Origin: Bradyrhizobium sp. 149
GTDB taxonomy: Bacteria > Pseudomonadota > Alphaproteobacteria > Rhizobiales > Xanthobacteraceae
Assembly (NCBI RefSeq): GCF_023073915.1
Contig: NZ_JADPKK010000013.1
Coordinates: 620,001-684,000 of the forward strand
DNA: 64,000 nt
Reading direction: 5' to 3'
The position numbers were made by a program, and so were the translations under genes. Shown piece by piece: positions 27,453-35,901 of this stretch. The notes below the pieces were generated by a model, which ran no database searches, was not told the DNA's origin, and worked only from the letters and a program-made list of their open reading frames with translations. Position 1 is the stretch's first letter; the number at the start of each line of letters is the position of its first letter.

Positions 27453-28310
27453 GTGGCCCTCAAGAACGTCATCGGTATCGACCACGCCGTGGTCATGGTT
27501 CAGGACCTCGACAAGGCCGCCCAGAATTACCGGCAGCTCGGATTCACCATCTCGCCGCGCGGCACCCACAGCGCGCATATGGGCACCGGCAACTACACCA
27601 TCATGTTCGATCCGGATTATATGGAGCTGCTCGGTGTGCTCGTCGCGACCGAACACAATGCGCCCGCGCGCGCCTTCCTCGATCAGCGCGGTGAGGGCAT
27701 CGAGCGCATCGCCTTCACCGCGGTCGATTCAACCGCCGGCGCGGAGGAAATCCGCGCACGAGGCTTGGAGCCGATCGGCCCGACCGATTTCGAGCGGCCG
27801 GTCACGCTCCCTGATGGCACGGTGTCGGCGGCGAAATTCCGCACTTTCATGTGGCCGACAGCTGAAGCGCCCGGCGGCGTGCGCATTTTCGCCTGCCAGC
27901 ACAAGACCCGCGAGACCGTGTGGATTCCCGAGCTGATGAAGCACGCCAATGCAGCAAGGCGGATCAAGCAGACATTGATCGCGACGCCCGAGCCCGCGAA
28001 GGAAGCCGCGCATTTGGGACGGCTGATCGACCGCGAGCCGAAGGCTGAGGCCGACGGCGCGGTGACGGTGCGCTCTGGCGGCGATCGTGCCGACTTCGTT
28101 TACTTGACGCTGGAGCAGCTCGGCAAACGCTATCCCGGCGTGCCGCTCGCAGGTCTTTCCGAACGTGGTGGTGCGGCCCTGGTGCTCCTGAGCGGCGATC
28201 TCGCAGCCACCGAGAAGGCGCTCGGTTCGGCCGCGGTGCGCAGCGGGCCTGCGATCTGCGTGCCGCCGGCCAAGGCCAACGGTACTTTGCTCGCCTTTGT
28301 TGCCGGCTGA
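27453..28310 (+). CDS. VOC/glyoxalase-superfamily protein, function unknown
   Basis: 285 aa, cytoplasmic. The N-terminal domain (about 1-140) opens with IGIDHAVVMVQDLDKAAQNYRQLGF, the metal-binding VOC start with His10, and contains GTGNYTIMFDPDYMELLGV; it resembles the glyoxalase-like domain found in alphaproteobacterial proteins of unknown role. A second, degenerate VOC-like half follows (about 150-285). Starts at GTG 27453 with GGGGAAAG upstream. It could be a dioxygenase, lyase or resistance protein; nothing in context decides. Confidence 0.78.
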   Translation: MALKNVIGIDHAVVMVQDLDKAAQNYRQLGFTISPRGTHSAHMGTGNYTIMFDPDYMELLGVLVATEHNAPARAFLDQRGEGIERIAFTAVDSTAGAEEIRARGLEPIGPTDFERPVTLPDGTVSAAKFRTFMWPTAEAPGGVRIFACQHKTRETVWIPELMKHANAARRIKQTLIATPEPAKEAAHLGRLIDREPKAEADGAVTVRSGGDRADFVYLTLEQLGKRYPGVPLAGLSERGGAALVLLSGDLAATEKALGSAAVRSGPAICVPPAKANGTLLAFVAG

Positions 28311-28324
28311 TTTGAACTAATTCT

Positions 28325-28339
28325 TTAACAAGCGTTTAC
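28325..28339 (+). promoter_or_regulatory. Candidate CtrA box (TTAA-N7-TTAC)
   Basis: TTAACAAGCGTTTAC matches the CtrA recognition pattern TTAA-N7-TTAA(C) with one mismatch in the second half. It is 50 bases before the small gene at 28389. CtrA is the cell-cycle response regulator of alphaproteobacteria. The match is short and could be chance. Confidence 0.35.
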
Positions 28340-28388
28340 CGGGCGGCCCTAGGCTTCTGGGCTACCCGCGCCTTCAGGCGCCAAGCGC

Positions 28389-28664
28389 ATGTTCAAAGAG
28401 AAACCGCCGATCGCCTATGATGCGCCGGCCGAACTGAAGAAGTGGCCGTCGCTCAAAGGCGAGAGGCAGAAGGACCGAGGTCCGCCCTATCTCGTCTACG
28501 ACGGCACGCTCGCCGACTGCGTCCGCGAGCTCATGGGCAAGCCCATCAAAGGCATCTCGCTCTACGACATCATGACGAGACCGCAAGCAGCGTTCGACCA
28601 GACGGTGCTGTCGCCCGGCGACGCCGCCGAGATCGCAATGCGTAAGGACTTTCCGAAAGAGTGA
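28389..28664 (+). CDS. Conserved small protein of unknown function
   Basis: 91 aa, soluble, no cysteine motif beyond one Cys (TLADCVRELMG). The composition is lysine-rich at the N-terminus (MFKEKPPIAYDAPAELKKW) with a short helix in the middle (DCVRELMGKPIKGISLYDIM) and a C-terminal acidic helix. The sequence has a coherent hydrophobic pattern and codon use like its neighbours, which supports it as a real gene rather than a shadow; an overlapping minus-strand reading frame is less convincing. The candidate CtrA box upstream is the only regulatory hint. I do not recognise a family. Confidence 0.6.
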   Translation: MFKEKPPIAYDAPAELKKWPSLKGERQKDRGPPYLVYDGTLADCVRELMGKPIKGISLYDIMTRPQAAFDQTVLSPGDAAEIAMRKDFPKE

Positions 28665-28929
28665 GGCGGTCTGCCGCGCTTTGGCGTAATCGCCCAGCGC
28701 GTGCACGAGCAGAATCCGAAGCTTCACGATCGCGGCGTTGAGCTTATCGGCAGCAAGCTGCTTTGCGGGACGGTGGCCCGCAAGCCCACCGAGAGTTTCG
28801 CGGCGGGAACACCGTAGTAACACCTGCGGAACCGGCGGGACCGCAGCTTTGCCGCAATCGCACGGTTAAGAACTGCTTATCGCCGGCGCAGCGCTGGCCG
28901 TTCACCCACAGTTCGAGGTTGCTCCAGCA

Positions 28930-29892
28930 ATGCGATTTGTCGTCGCGGCTTGCGCCGCGTTTATGATTCTGATGTGCGACTTCGATCCGTCGGCGTCCCG
29001 CCAACCATCGGCTTTCGACCACGCCGTTCTTCAAAACACTCAAGCCTCGCCACTTATTCCGGTGGTCGAGCTGTTCCTCGCCAGCGTGCAGGCGCTTGAG
29101 CTCGCCAATGCACGCGCGGCCTATGAAGAGACACCCGAGCCGCCGCATGCGGTCGAGCCTGTCGCGCAGGCGCCAATTTCGCCGACGGAACGATTCTGCC
29201 ACGCGCTTCGTGAAGCTGCCGAAGCCAGCGGCATTCCGGTGCCGTTCTTTGCGCGTTTGATCTGGCAGGAGAGCCGCTTCAAGTCGAACGAGGTCAGCCA
29301 GGCCGGCGCACAAGGCGTCGCACAGTTCATGCCGGAAACGGCAGCAGAGGTCGGGTTGGACGATCCGTTTGATGCGATGAAGGCGCTGCCGGCATCAGCC
29401 AAATTCCTGCGCAAGCTGCGCGACGATTTCGGCAATCTCGGTCTTGCGGCAGCCGCCTACAACGCAGGTCCCGGCCGGATCCAGAAATGGCTTGCCAAAG
29501 AAAGCGAGCTGCCGCGCGAGACGCGCGACTATGTCCGCATCATCACCGGCACCAAGGCCGAGGACTGGACCGCGCGCTCGGAAGCCTTGGCGATCCGGAT
29601 TGACCTGCCGCGCGAAGCACCATGCGAAGGCATCGGCAGTCTGTCCAAGGCGAAGGACGTTACCTGGGTTCCGGTGAACCTGACGCCCTCGGCCGCCACC
29701 ATCATTCGGAAGGCCGAGCAGCTGGCCGCTCGGTTGAATACGAATCGTGCACGCAAGCGGTTCGCAATCCTGCTCCGCAACACCGCTTCGGCTCACGGCA
29801 AGGCGCGCGGCATGATCGAAGCGCGGGCGGCCGGAAAGAACGGCAAGGCCCGTGCAATCCGGTTTGCAGCCCGCGAACGATCTTCGGGCTGA
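28930..29892 (+). CDS. Lytic transglycosylase (SLT domain)
   Basis: 320 aa. An N-terminal hydrophobic segment (FVVAACAAFMILMC) is a signal peptide, so it acts on periplasmic peptidoglycan. The SLT catalytic domain is at about 90-195: E114 in IWQESRFKSN is the catalytic acid, followed by the AQGVAQFMPETAAEVGLDDP stretch and AAYNAGPGRIQKWL, all family hallmarks. The C-terminal region (about 200-320) is basic and has no recognised domain. A 265-base gap before it contains no supported gene. The enzyme may work in wall turnover or in assembly of a secretion or flagellar structure; the context gives no clue. Confidence 0.9.
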   Translation: MRFVVAACAAFMILMCDFDPSASRQPSAFDHAVLQNTQASPLIPVVELFLASVQALELANARAAYEETPEPPHAVEPVAQAPISPTERFCHALREAAEASGIPVPFFARLIWQESRFKSNEVSQAGAQGVAQFMPETAAEVGLDDPFDAMKALPASAKFLRKLRDDFGNLGLAAAAYNAGPGRIQKWLAKESELPRETRDYVRIITGTKAEDWTARSEALAIRIDLPREAPCEGIGSLSKAKDVTWVPVNLTPSAATIIRKAEQLAARLNTNRARKRFAILLRNTASAHGKARGMIEARAAGKNGKARAIRFAARERSSG

Positions 29893-29941
29893 TGCGCAAA
29901 TCCGAAAGCCGCTCGATGGAGCGGCTTCCGTTGTCCGCGAG

Positions 29942-31066
29942 CTAGTCGATCTCCTCGATGATGCGGCGTTCGCTGGGCTCGACGACATAGGTCCGCGAAT
30001 CGCGATGGATATAGCGGTACTCCCGCAGGTCGGGGGCGTCCCGGTAGACGGTGCTCGGGAATTCCTCGACTTCGACACTCTCCGGAACGCGGTCGCCGAC
30101 ACGGATTTCGGACCGCGCGGTGCTGCCGGTGGTCTGGCGTTCGCTCCGTCCTTCGGTGCGGGTCTTCGCATGCTTGCGGATCACTTCGCGATCGCGATCC
30201 GAAAACTTGCTGGCGCTGCGCTCGCGCGTGGTCGTCGTTGCCGCGGTGGACTGTCCCGAGTACGGCAGCACGGTCACGATCTTGTAAGTCGCCGGATCGA
30301 CCACGACGATTTCATCCTTCACCAGCGCAAAGCTGTAGCCGCGATATTGCGGCACGATCTCGACGACGTCGGGCGGTAGCGTCGACAGCTGGACATCGCG
30401 CGGCACCACTGTGCCGACGTTCAGCGAGAAGTTGACGTTGGTCAGCGGCCGCACGTTGAGGTGGGAGATGGACGCGCTGATCTTGGTCTCCTGCTGCTTG
30501 TTGAGGTTGACGTCAGCGCGGGCCGCGGTCTGTGAATTGGCGCCGGTCCGCTCGCCCTGCGCCTGATTGCTGCTCGGCGCGTTCGGCGATTGCTGGGCCT
30601 GGTTGGTTCCAGATGCACCGGGCGCCTGCTGGGCCTGATTGGTATTGTTCGACGGAGGGTTGGAGCGATCCTGCGTCTGGTTGGAGTTCGCAGCCGGTGG
30701 ATTGGCGCTCTGCTGGGAGGCAGGCTGGTCGCCAGCCGTGTTTGAGTTTGCCGTACCGCTCGACGGCCGGGCGGAGGTATCCGCGCTGTTGGTGGCGTTG
30801 GTCCCCGAGCCGGAACTGGCCGACCCGGACGACGGAGTGGTCGCCTGGGTATTCTGGGTCGACGCTCCCGGCGTCGATGACTGCTGCGGTTGCGACGTGG
30901 GCTGCTGCGTTTGTGCCGCCCCAGACGGCGAGGTAGTGGACGGAGCTGCGGAATTCGATTGGGATTGCGGCGTCTGCTCGGACTTGCTGTTCGTGCTTGG
31001 CGATTGCGCAAAGGCGGCGTTCGCCAGCACTAACCCTAGTGCGGTCGTTGCCAACAGGCGGATCAT
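29942..31066 (-). CDS. Exported DUF1236 protein with long Ser/Thr/Gln/Asn-rich linker
   Basis: 374 aa. A Sec signal peptide (MIRLLATTALGLVLANAAFA, about 1-20) is followed by about 160 residues of low-complexity sequence rich in S, T, Q, N, P and G. The folded part is a tandem pair of DUF1236 motifs: LNVRPLTNVNFSLNVGTVVP ... YRGYSFALVKDEIVVVDPATYKIVTVLP at about 200-270, and a second, shorter unit at the end (VPESVEVEEFP ... YRYIHRDSRTYVVEPSERRI). DUF1236 proteins are abundant in Bradyrhizobium; the role is unknown. Divergent from the Nudix gene. Confidence 0.85.
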   Translation of the reverse strand: MIRLLATTALGLVLANAAFAQSPSTNSKSEQTPQSQSNSAAPSTTSPSGAAQTQQPTSQPQQSSTPGASTQNTQATTPSSGSASSGSGTNATNSADTSARPSSGTANSNTAGDQPASQQSANPPAANSNQTQDRSNPPSNNTNQAQQAPGASGTNQAQQSPNAPSSNQAQGERTGANSQTAARADVNLNKQQETKISASISHLNVRPLTNVNFSLNVGTVVPRDVQLSTLPPDVVEIVPQYRGYSFALVKDEIVVVDPATYKIVTVLPYSGQSTAATTTTRERSASKFSDRDREVIRKHAKTRTEGRSERQTTGSTARSEIRVGDRVPESVEVEEFPSTVYRDAPDLREYRYIHRDSRTYVVEPSERRIIEEID

Positions 31067-31171
31067 GGTTCACTCCCTTGTTCGGTCAAAGCGTTGGTTA
31101 TTAACCTGCGCTAAAACCGTCTGTTCCACTTTTTCCCGAGCGAAAGACGCCGCGCCTGCACGGAACCTGCG

Positions 31172-31633
31172 ATGCCATCGAACAGTGCCGGGATCCTCGC
31201 CTACCGAAAGCGACGGGAAATGGAGGTTCTCCTCGTTCATCCCGGAGGACCGTTCTGGCGCAACAAGGACCTCGGTGCATGGTCGATCCCGAAGGGCGAG
31301 TATGCGGACGGAGAAGACCCAGACATCGCCGCGCGACGAGAGTTTGCCGAAGAGCTTGGGCTTGAACTGGCCATGCCGCTGGTGGCGCTCGGTCAGGTCA
31401 AGCAGCGCGGGGGCAAGATCGTCACCGCGTTCGCAGCCGAGCTCGACATCGACCTGCGGAGCATTCGCAGCAACACTTTCGAGATGGAATGGCCGCCACG
31501 CAGCGGCAAACGGCAGACCTTTCCGGAGGTCGATCGTGCCGAATGGTTCACGCTCGAAGCAGCGTACGACAAGATCAACGCAGGACAGCGCCCGCTGCTC
31601 GAGCGGCTCGCTCAGGTGGCCGGCATCGCATAA
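31172..31633 (+). CDS. Nudix hydrolase
   Basis: 153 aa. A full Nudix box is at residues 42-64: G42-x5-E48-x7-R56-E57-F-A-E60-E61-L-G63-L, the pattern that binds Mg2+ and cleaves a nucleoside diphosphate linked to another group. The N-terminus SAGILAYRKRREMEVLLVHPGG and the FWRNKDLGAWSIPKGE segment are usual for small Nudix enzymes that may hydrolyse dinucleoside polyphosphates or damaged nucleotides. The substrate cannot be inferred. Divergent from the DUF1236 gene with a 105-base shared upstream region. Confidence 0.93.
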   Translation: MPSNSAGILAYRKRREMEVLLVHPGGPFWRNKDLGAWSIPKGEYADGEDPDIAARREFAEELGLELAMPLVALGQVKQRGGKIVTAFAAELDIDLRSIRSNTFEMEWPPRSGKRQTFPEVDRAEWFTLEAAYDKINAGQRPLLERLAQVAGIA

Positions 31634-31674
31634 CCGCTTCGATGCGCCTTACCGCCGTCGTTGCAAGGTGTCGG

Positions 31675-32058
31675 TCACACCGGCTCGTGCTCGTCGGTCA
31701 CCGGCGACGTCACCACAAGAAACACGAGATCGGTCAGGCCGGAGTTCGAGATCGCGTGCTCGACGCCGGGCGGCAGGAAAATCACGTCGTGCTTGCGCAC
31801 GACGTGGTTCTTGCCGGCGATTTCCATCAAGCCCTCGCCGTCGAGCACGTGATAGACCTGCTCCTGCACTTTGTGATGATGTCGCGCGACATAGGCCATC
31901 GGCTGGTACATCGAGATGCGATAGTCGATGCGGCGCGAGCCCGCCGTTTCCGGCATCACCAGCGGCTTTGACAGCGCGCCGCCGAAGTGATTGGGGAATT
32001 CTCGCCAGGGCACCTCGGCAATGTTGCGAATGAAGGCCCCGTTGCGGTCCTCGGCCAT
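31675..32058 (-). CDS. Cupin-domain protein
   Basis: 127 aa, a single small cupin. Motif 1 contains the metal-binding pair HHHKVQEQVYHVLDGEG; motif 2 is IFLPPGVEHAISNSG. A cupin of this size could be a dioxygenase, isomerase or sugar-binding protein. It is the last gene of a three-gene minus-strand operon (TPP enzyme, SDR, cupin; 11 bases from the SDR), which suggests a role in the same pathway, perhaps isomerisation of an oxo-acid or sugar intermediate. Confidence 0.82.
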   Translation of the reverse strand: MAEDRNGAFIRNIAEVPWREFPNHFGGALSKPLVMPETAGSRRIDYRISMYQPMAYVARHHHKVQEQVYHVLDGEGLMEIAGKNHVVRKHDVIFLPPGVEHAISNSGLTDLVFLVVTSPVTDEHEPV

Positions 32059-32069
32059 GATCGTGCTCC

Positions 32070-32774
32070 CTAGTTCACCAGCGCGCCGCCGTCGACATAC
32101 ACGATCGAGCCGGTGGCGAACCCATTCGCCATGAAGCTCAGGATCTGCTGGGCAATGTCCTCGGCCATGCCGACACGACCGACCGGGAGCGTGGCAGCCG
32201 TCCTGGCCAGCATCTCCTTGCGCGCCGCCTCCGGCATCGCGGCCCGGATCGGCGTGTCGATCACGCCTGGCGAGACCGCATTCACGCGCACCGGTGCAAG
32301 CTCCAGCGCGAGCGCACGCGACAGCGATTCCAGCGCGCCATTGGCCGCACTGATGATCGCCGAATTCGGCCGTGGCCTCACGCTGAGGAAACCGGTGACC
32401 AGCGTCAGCGAGCCGCCGGGCCGGATCTCGGCCTCGCGCGCGACGCGCCAGGCGCCCCAGAACTTGCCTTCCATGGTGGCGCGGACGTCATCCATCGCCA
32501 CCGTCTTGAATGGGCCGGTGCGAAGCTGCGCGGCGGTCAGCACGACGTGATCGATAGGGCCGGTGCGGCGGAACAGTTCGGCGACACTCTGGTCGCTGGT
32601 GACATCCGTGGGAATAGCCGCGACCTTGAGCCGCTCGGCGACGGAATCGAGTTTTGCAGCGCTGCGCGAGGCGATGATGACCTCGCCGCCTTGTATCTTG
32701 GCCAGTTCCGCCGTAGCGAGGCCGATGCCTGACGAGCCGCCGACCACGACGACCTTCTTGCCTGCGAGCGTCAT
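32070..32774 (-). CDS. SDR-family protein lacking the catalytic Tyr and Lys
   Basis: 234 aa. The cofactor loop VVVVGGSSGIGLATAEL and the C-terminal VRVNAVSPGVIDTPI and GSIVYVDGGAL mark it as a classical SDR. In the normal YxxxK position the sequence reads PNSAIISAANGALESL; aligning the following ALESL helix puts Ile141 at the Tyr site and Asn145 at the Lys site, and the active-site Ser is also replaced (VTGFLS). It therefore cannot work by the standard mechanism. It may bind NAD(P) for another purpose or belong to a divergent subfamily. Located between the TPP enzyme and cupin genes in one operon. Confidence 0.85.
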   Translation of the reverse strand: MTLAGKKVVVVGGSSGIGLATAELAKIQGGEVIIASRSAAKLDSVAERLKVAAIPTDVTSDQSVAELFRRTGPIDHVVLTAAQLRTGPFKTVAMDDVRATMEGKFWGAWRVAREAEIRPGGSLTLVTGFLSVRPRPNSAIISAANGALESLSRALALELAPVRVNAVSPGVIDTPIRAAMPEAARKEMLARTAATLPVGRVGMAEDIAQQILSFMANGFATGSIVYVDGGALVN

Positions 32775-32822
32775 TCCTATCTCCCGCTTTCTTTATTCGT
32801 TTGGTGGTCCGCGCGCTGCGCG

Positions 32823-34622
32823 TCAGCCTGGCTGAAATCGTGTGCCAATGCCGGCCTTGCTCTGTCCGAGGCCCGGCAATTCCCAGACACCGGCGCCGAC
32901 CGGATTGACGTCAGCAGCGATGTCGACGTCGATCAGATACGGCCTGTTCGCGGCGATGCCCTTGCGGATCGCCTCGCCAAGATCTCCCGCACGATCGACC
33001 CGCACGCCCTCGACGCCGCAAGAGCGCGCCATCGCCGCAAAGTCGGGATTGTAGCGTTCGCCGGTCTCCGGGTTCTTGAAGTCGGTCGCGAGTTCGCGGC
33101 CGCCGAGATAGCCGCGCTGAAGTCCGCGGATCGAGGCATAGGCGTAATTGTTCCAGACTACCCAGACCACGGGCAGATTGTACTCGACCGCCGTGCCCAG
33201 CACGTTGGCATGCATGAAGAACGCGCCGTCACCGCACACCGAAACGCAGGGCCGATCGGGCGCCGCGAATTTCGCGCCCATCACACCGGCGACGCCGAAG
33301 CCCATCGGGCCAAACCCCATCGAGCCGATCAGCGAGTCCGGCCGCTTCGGCTTGCAGAAGCCGAGCAGCCAATTGTGATGCACGCCGATGTCGGAGACGA
33401 GGATCGCGTCCTCAGGCAGCGCCCTGTCGATCTCGACCGCCGCACGCTGTGGGTTGATTGGCGTGGTGTCGTCGGAGAAGCCGGGCGCAACGAACTTGTC
33501 CCATTCCCTGCGATAGCCATCGATCTGCGCCAGCCATTTTTTGCGGACATCCGACTTCTTGAAGAGATTGTCGCGGCGATCGAGTTCCGCGTGAATCTGC
33601 CGCAGGAAAGTGCGGACGTCGGCCATCAGTCCGAGTGCGACAGGATAGTTGCGGCCGATCTCTTCGGGATCGATGTCGACATGGATCAGTTTTGTCGGCG
33701 GGATCGTGAAGGAATAGCCTGGGATCCAGGAGCTCGAGGTGCGGTCATCAAAACGAACGCCCAGCGCCAGCAGGACGTCGGCCTGGCGCGTCGCGTGATT
33801 GGCTTGATAGTGGCCGGCACGCGCGACGAGTCCGAGCGCGAGCGGATGATTGACGTCGAGCGCGCCGAGCCCGCTCGCGGATGCGGCGACCGGAATCTGA
33901 AGCCGCTCGGCGAGCTTGCGCAATTCGTCCGCAGCACCGCCATAGCGCACGCCCTGCCCGACCAGCATCACTGGCCGCTCGGCCGAGAGCAGCATGTCGA
34001 CCGCCTTCTCGACGCCATCAGGGTCGGCGCCGCAGCGGCTGGAAATATTGGCACTCCATTCGCTCGCCTTCGGCGCCTCCTCGGCCGCTGCTTCCATGAA
34101 GACGTCGAAAGGGACGTCGATCACCACCGGCCCCGGCCGTCCCGTGATCATCGTCTTCCAGGCCTGCCGCACTGCGAGCGGCACCATCTCGCCGCGCGTC
34201 GGCTGAAACACCTTCTTGCACATCGTGCGCACGGTGGACGGGAAGTCGGCCTGATAGTGCCGGTACATCTCCTGGAACGCGCCGCGGTTGAATTGGCTGG
34301 TCGGCACGTTGCCGGTGATCGCCATGAACGGCACCGAGTCCAGGAAGGCGTTGGCAAGCGAGATCGGTAAGTTCGCCGAGCCCGGCCCGCACGAGGTGAA
34401 GGTCGCCGTCGGTCGGCCCGAGACGCGGTAATAGACATCGGCCATGAAGCCGGCGACGCTCTCGTGATGCACGGAGATCGTCTTGATCTCGGAGGACCGC
34501 TCGTACAGCGCGTCGATGAACTGGATATTGCCGTGGCCGCACAGCCCGAACACCTGCGGCACCTTCTCCTGGATCAGATAATCGACAATGACCTGGGCGC
34601 CATTGAGCATGTTTTTCGACAT
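32823..34622 (-). CDS. Thiamine-pyrophosphate-dependent decarboxylase/ligase, acetolactate-synthase-like
   Basis: 599 aa, usual length for the family. The activating Glu is E54 (VHHESVAGFMADVYYR). The C-terminal TPP motif GDG-x~28-NN is visible near residue 463 (VCGDGAFFMHAN ... WVVWNNYAYASI), and a central FAD/ADP-like domain lies between. The protein is related to acetolactate synthase, benzoylformate decarboxylase and similar enzymes; the reaction is not fixed by the sequence. Start 34622 has a GGGAGA site; longer in-frame starts do not. Head of the operon with the SDR and cupin, divergent from an IclR regulator, so likely induced by an uptaken carboxylate. Confidence 0.88.
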   Translation of the reverse strand: MSKNMLNGAQVIVDYLIQEKVPQVFGLCGHGNIQFIDALYERSSEIKTISVHHESVAGFMADVYYRVSGRPTATFTSCGPGSANLPISLANAFLDSVPFMAITGNVPTSQFNRGAFQEMYRHYQADFPSTVRTMCKKVFQPTRGEMVPLAVRQAWKTMITGRPGPVVIDVPFDVFMEAAAEEAPKASEWSANISSRCGADPDGVEKAVDMLLSAERPVMLVGQGVRYGGAADELRKLAERLQIPVAASASGLGALDVNHPLALGLVARAGHYQANHATRQADVLLALGVRFDDRTSSSWIPGYSFTIPPTKLIHVDIDPEEIGRNYPVALGLMADVRTFLRQIHAELDRRDNLFKKSDVRKKWLAQIDGYRREWDKFVAPGFSDDTTPINPQRAAVEIDRALPEDAILVSDIGVHHNWLLGFCKPKRPDSLIGSMGFGPMGFGVAGVMGAKFAAPDRPCVSVCGDGAFFMHANVLGTAVEYNLPVVWVVWNNYAYASIRGLQRGYLGGRELATDFKNPETGERYNPDFAAMARSCGVEGVRVDRAGDLGEAIRKGIAANRPYLIDVDIAADVNPVGAGVWELPGLGQSKAGIGTRFQPG

Positions 34623-34708
34623 CAACCCGTCTCCCTGCGGCCCACGACTTCTTATGGACCGATGCCGAGAACATGGCGGTCGTCGCTGGGCCGCGGCAAG
34701 CCTATTTC

Positions 34709-34742
34709 CCATAATGCTGTACGTCAATTTATATTGTGATAG
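34709..34742. promoter_or_regulatory. AT-rich divergent promoter/operator region
   Basis: Between the divergent TPP-enzyme and IclR genes a short AT-rich patch stands out (ATAATGCTGT at 34711 and CAATTTATATTGTGAT at 34725-34740). CAATTTATATTG is an imperfect palindrome, a reasonable binding site for the neighbouring regulator and place for promoters in both directions. The exact -35/-10 boxes are not clear. Confidence 0.4.
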
Positions 34743-34847
34743 GCTGCCAATCTGAGGAATCGCGGGCTCGATCCCCAAGGTTGCGTGGTTGCGTGCTACT
34801 GTCGCACCAACGGAGTCACGACGGATTCACCAGAGAGGACCTCTTCC

Positions 34848-35759
34848 TTGAGATCGCGTACCAAGCCCACGACCGGCGAGAAACCTGCAAGCGCACGCAA
34901 ATCCGCGATCGCCAAACTGATCCCCGTGCCGCAAGCCGATGGCGACGACGACACCGACGACAAGCAGCGGAGCGGCGGCGTCCAGTCGCTCGGCCGCGCC
35001 TTCTCGATCCTCGAACAGGTCGCGCGCCATCGCGAGGGAATCGGACTTGCGGAGCTGAGCAAGCTGGTCGGCCTGCACAATTCGACGACCTTTCATCTCG
35101 CCAAGACGCTGGTCTCGCTCGGCTACCTCCGCCAGGAGAAAGACAGCAAGCGCTACCGCATCGGCCGCCCTTTGTTTGCGCTCGCAGCAAGCGCGCTGGA
35201 CGAGATCGAGATGGTCAATGTCGCGACGCCGGTGCTGGAGGAGCTGTCGCGCCAGACCGGCGAAAGCGGCCATTTTGCCGTGCGCATGGGCGATGCGGTG
35301 ATCGTCATCGCCCGCACCAGTGGCACCGGTGCGTTCCAGCTGACCGACCGTGTCGGTGTGGTGCGGCCCGCCCATTGCACCGCGCTCGGCAAGATCATCC
35401 TGGCGTCACTCCGCCCCGAGCAGCTGAAGCGGTTCATCGATCGCGTGGAGCTGAAACCCTCGACGCCAAAATCCATCAGCAACGCCGGCGCGCTGATGCG
35501 CGAGATTGCCGAGGTGCAGCGCACCGGCGTTGCCTTCGACGACGGCGAGTTCAATCCGGAAGTGCGCTGCGTCGCCGTGCCCGTGACCGATTTCACCGGG
35601 CAAGTGGTCGGTGCGCTCGGCATTTCCGGGCCGATCTGGCGGCTCTCGAACCAGGCGCTGCACGCCGGCGCACAGATCGTGCAGGCGGCCGCGGACCGCT
35701 TGTCGGCCGAGTTCGGCGCCAAACACCGGGCGCACAAGGCGCTCACGCAAAAAGCCTGA
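34848..35759 (+). CDS. IclR-family transcriptional regulator
   Basis: 303 aa from the TTG at 34848, which has AGAGGA 9 bases upstream; a GTG at 34785 would add 21 residues. The winged helix-turn-helix is at about 44-94 (GVQSLGRAFSILEQV ... LHNSTTFHLAKTLVSLGYL). The IclR effector domain follows (HCTALGKIILASLRPEQL, and EVRCVAVPVTDFTGQVVGALGISGP). It is divergent from the TPP-enzyme operon and followed by the ABC transporter genes, so it probably controls both in response to the transported compound. The N-terminus before the helix-turn-helix is unusually long and charged (DGDDDTDDKQRSGG). Confidence 0.92.
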   Translation: MRSRTKPTTGEKPASARKSAIAKLIPVPQADGDDDTDDKQRSGGVQSLGRAFSILEQVARHREGIGLAELSKLVGLHNSTTFHLAKTLVSLGYLRQEKDSKRYRIGRPLFALAASALDEIEMVNVATPVLEELSRQTGESGHFAVRMGDAVIVIARTSGTGAFQLTDRVGVVRPAHCTALGKIILASLRPEQLKRFIDRVELKPSTPKSISNAGALMREIAEVQRTGVAFDDGEFNPEVRCVAVPVTDFTGQVVGALGISGPIWRLSNQALHAGAQIVQAAADRLSAEFGAKHRAHKALTQKA

Positions 35760-35787
35760 GCTGCACGCAGGACGGCGATTTTGCCGG

Positions 35788-35816
35788 TTGACACCGGCGA
35801 TGGCGTTCGGGATTAT
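35788..35816 (+). promoter_or_regulatory. Sigma-70-type promoter for the branched-chain-type ABC operon
   Basis: TTGACA at 35788-35793, a 17-base spacer and GATTAT at 35811-35816 make a good housekeeping promoter. It lies about 85 bases before the substrate-binding-protein start at 35902, downstream of the iclR stop, so the transporter operon can be transcribed without read-through from iclR. A GGATATCC palindrome just beyond it (near 35851-35858) may be an operator. Confidence 0.65.
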
Positions 35817-35901
35817 CCTCCAGCATTAGAACAAGGTCTCTCACATTATCGGATATCCAGTTTTGAAGGGAGGCAGGCGATGCACCCGGGAGGAGACCGA
35901 C

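Noticed and set aside
28374-28823. 149-codon minus-strand frame over the small gene at 28389
   Set aside because: The plus-strand 91-aa frame has better protein-like composition and a plausible leader; the minus frame has no ribosome site. It remains possible that part of 28665-28823 is a gene remnant.
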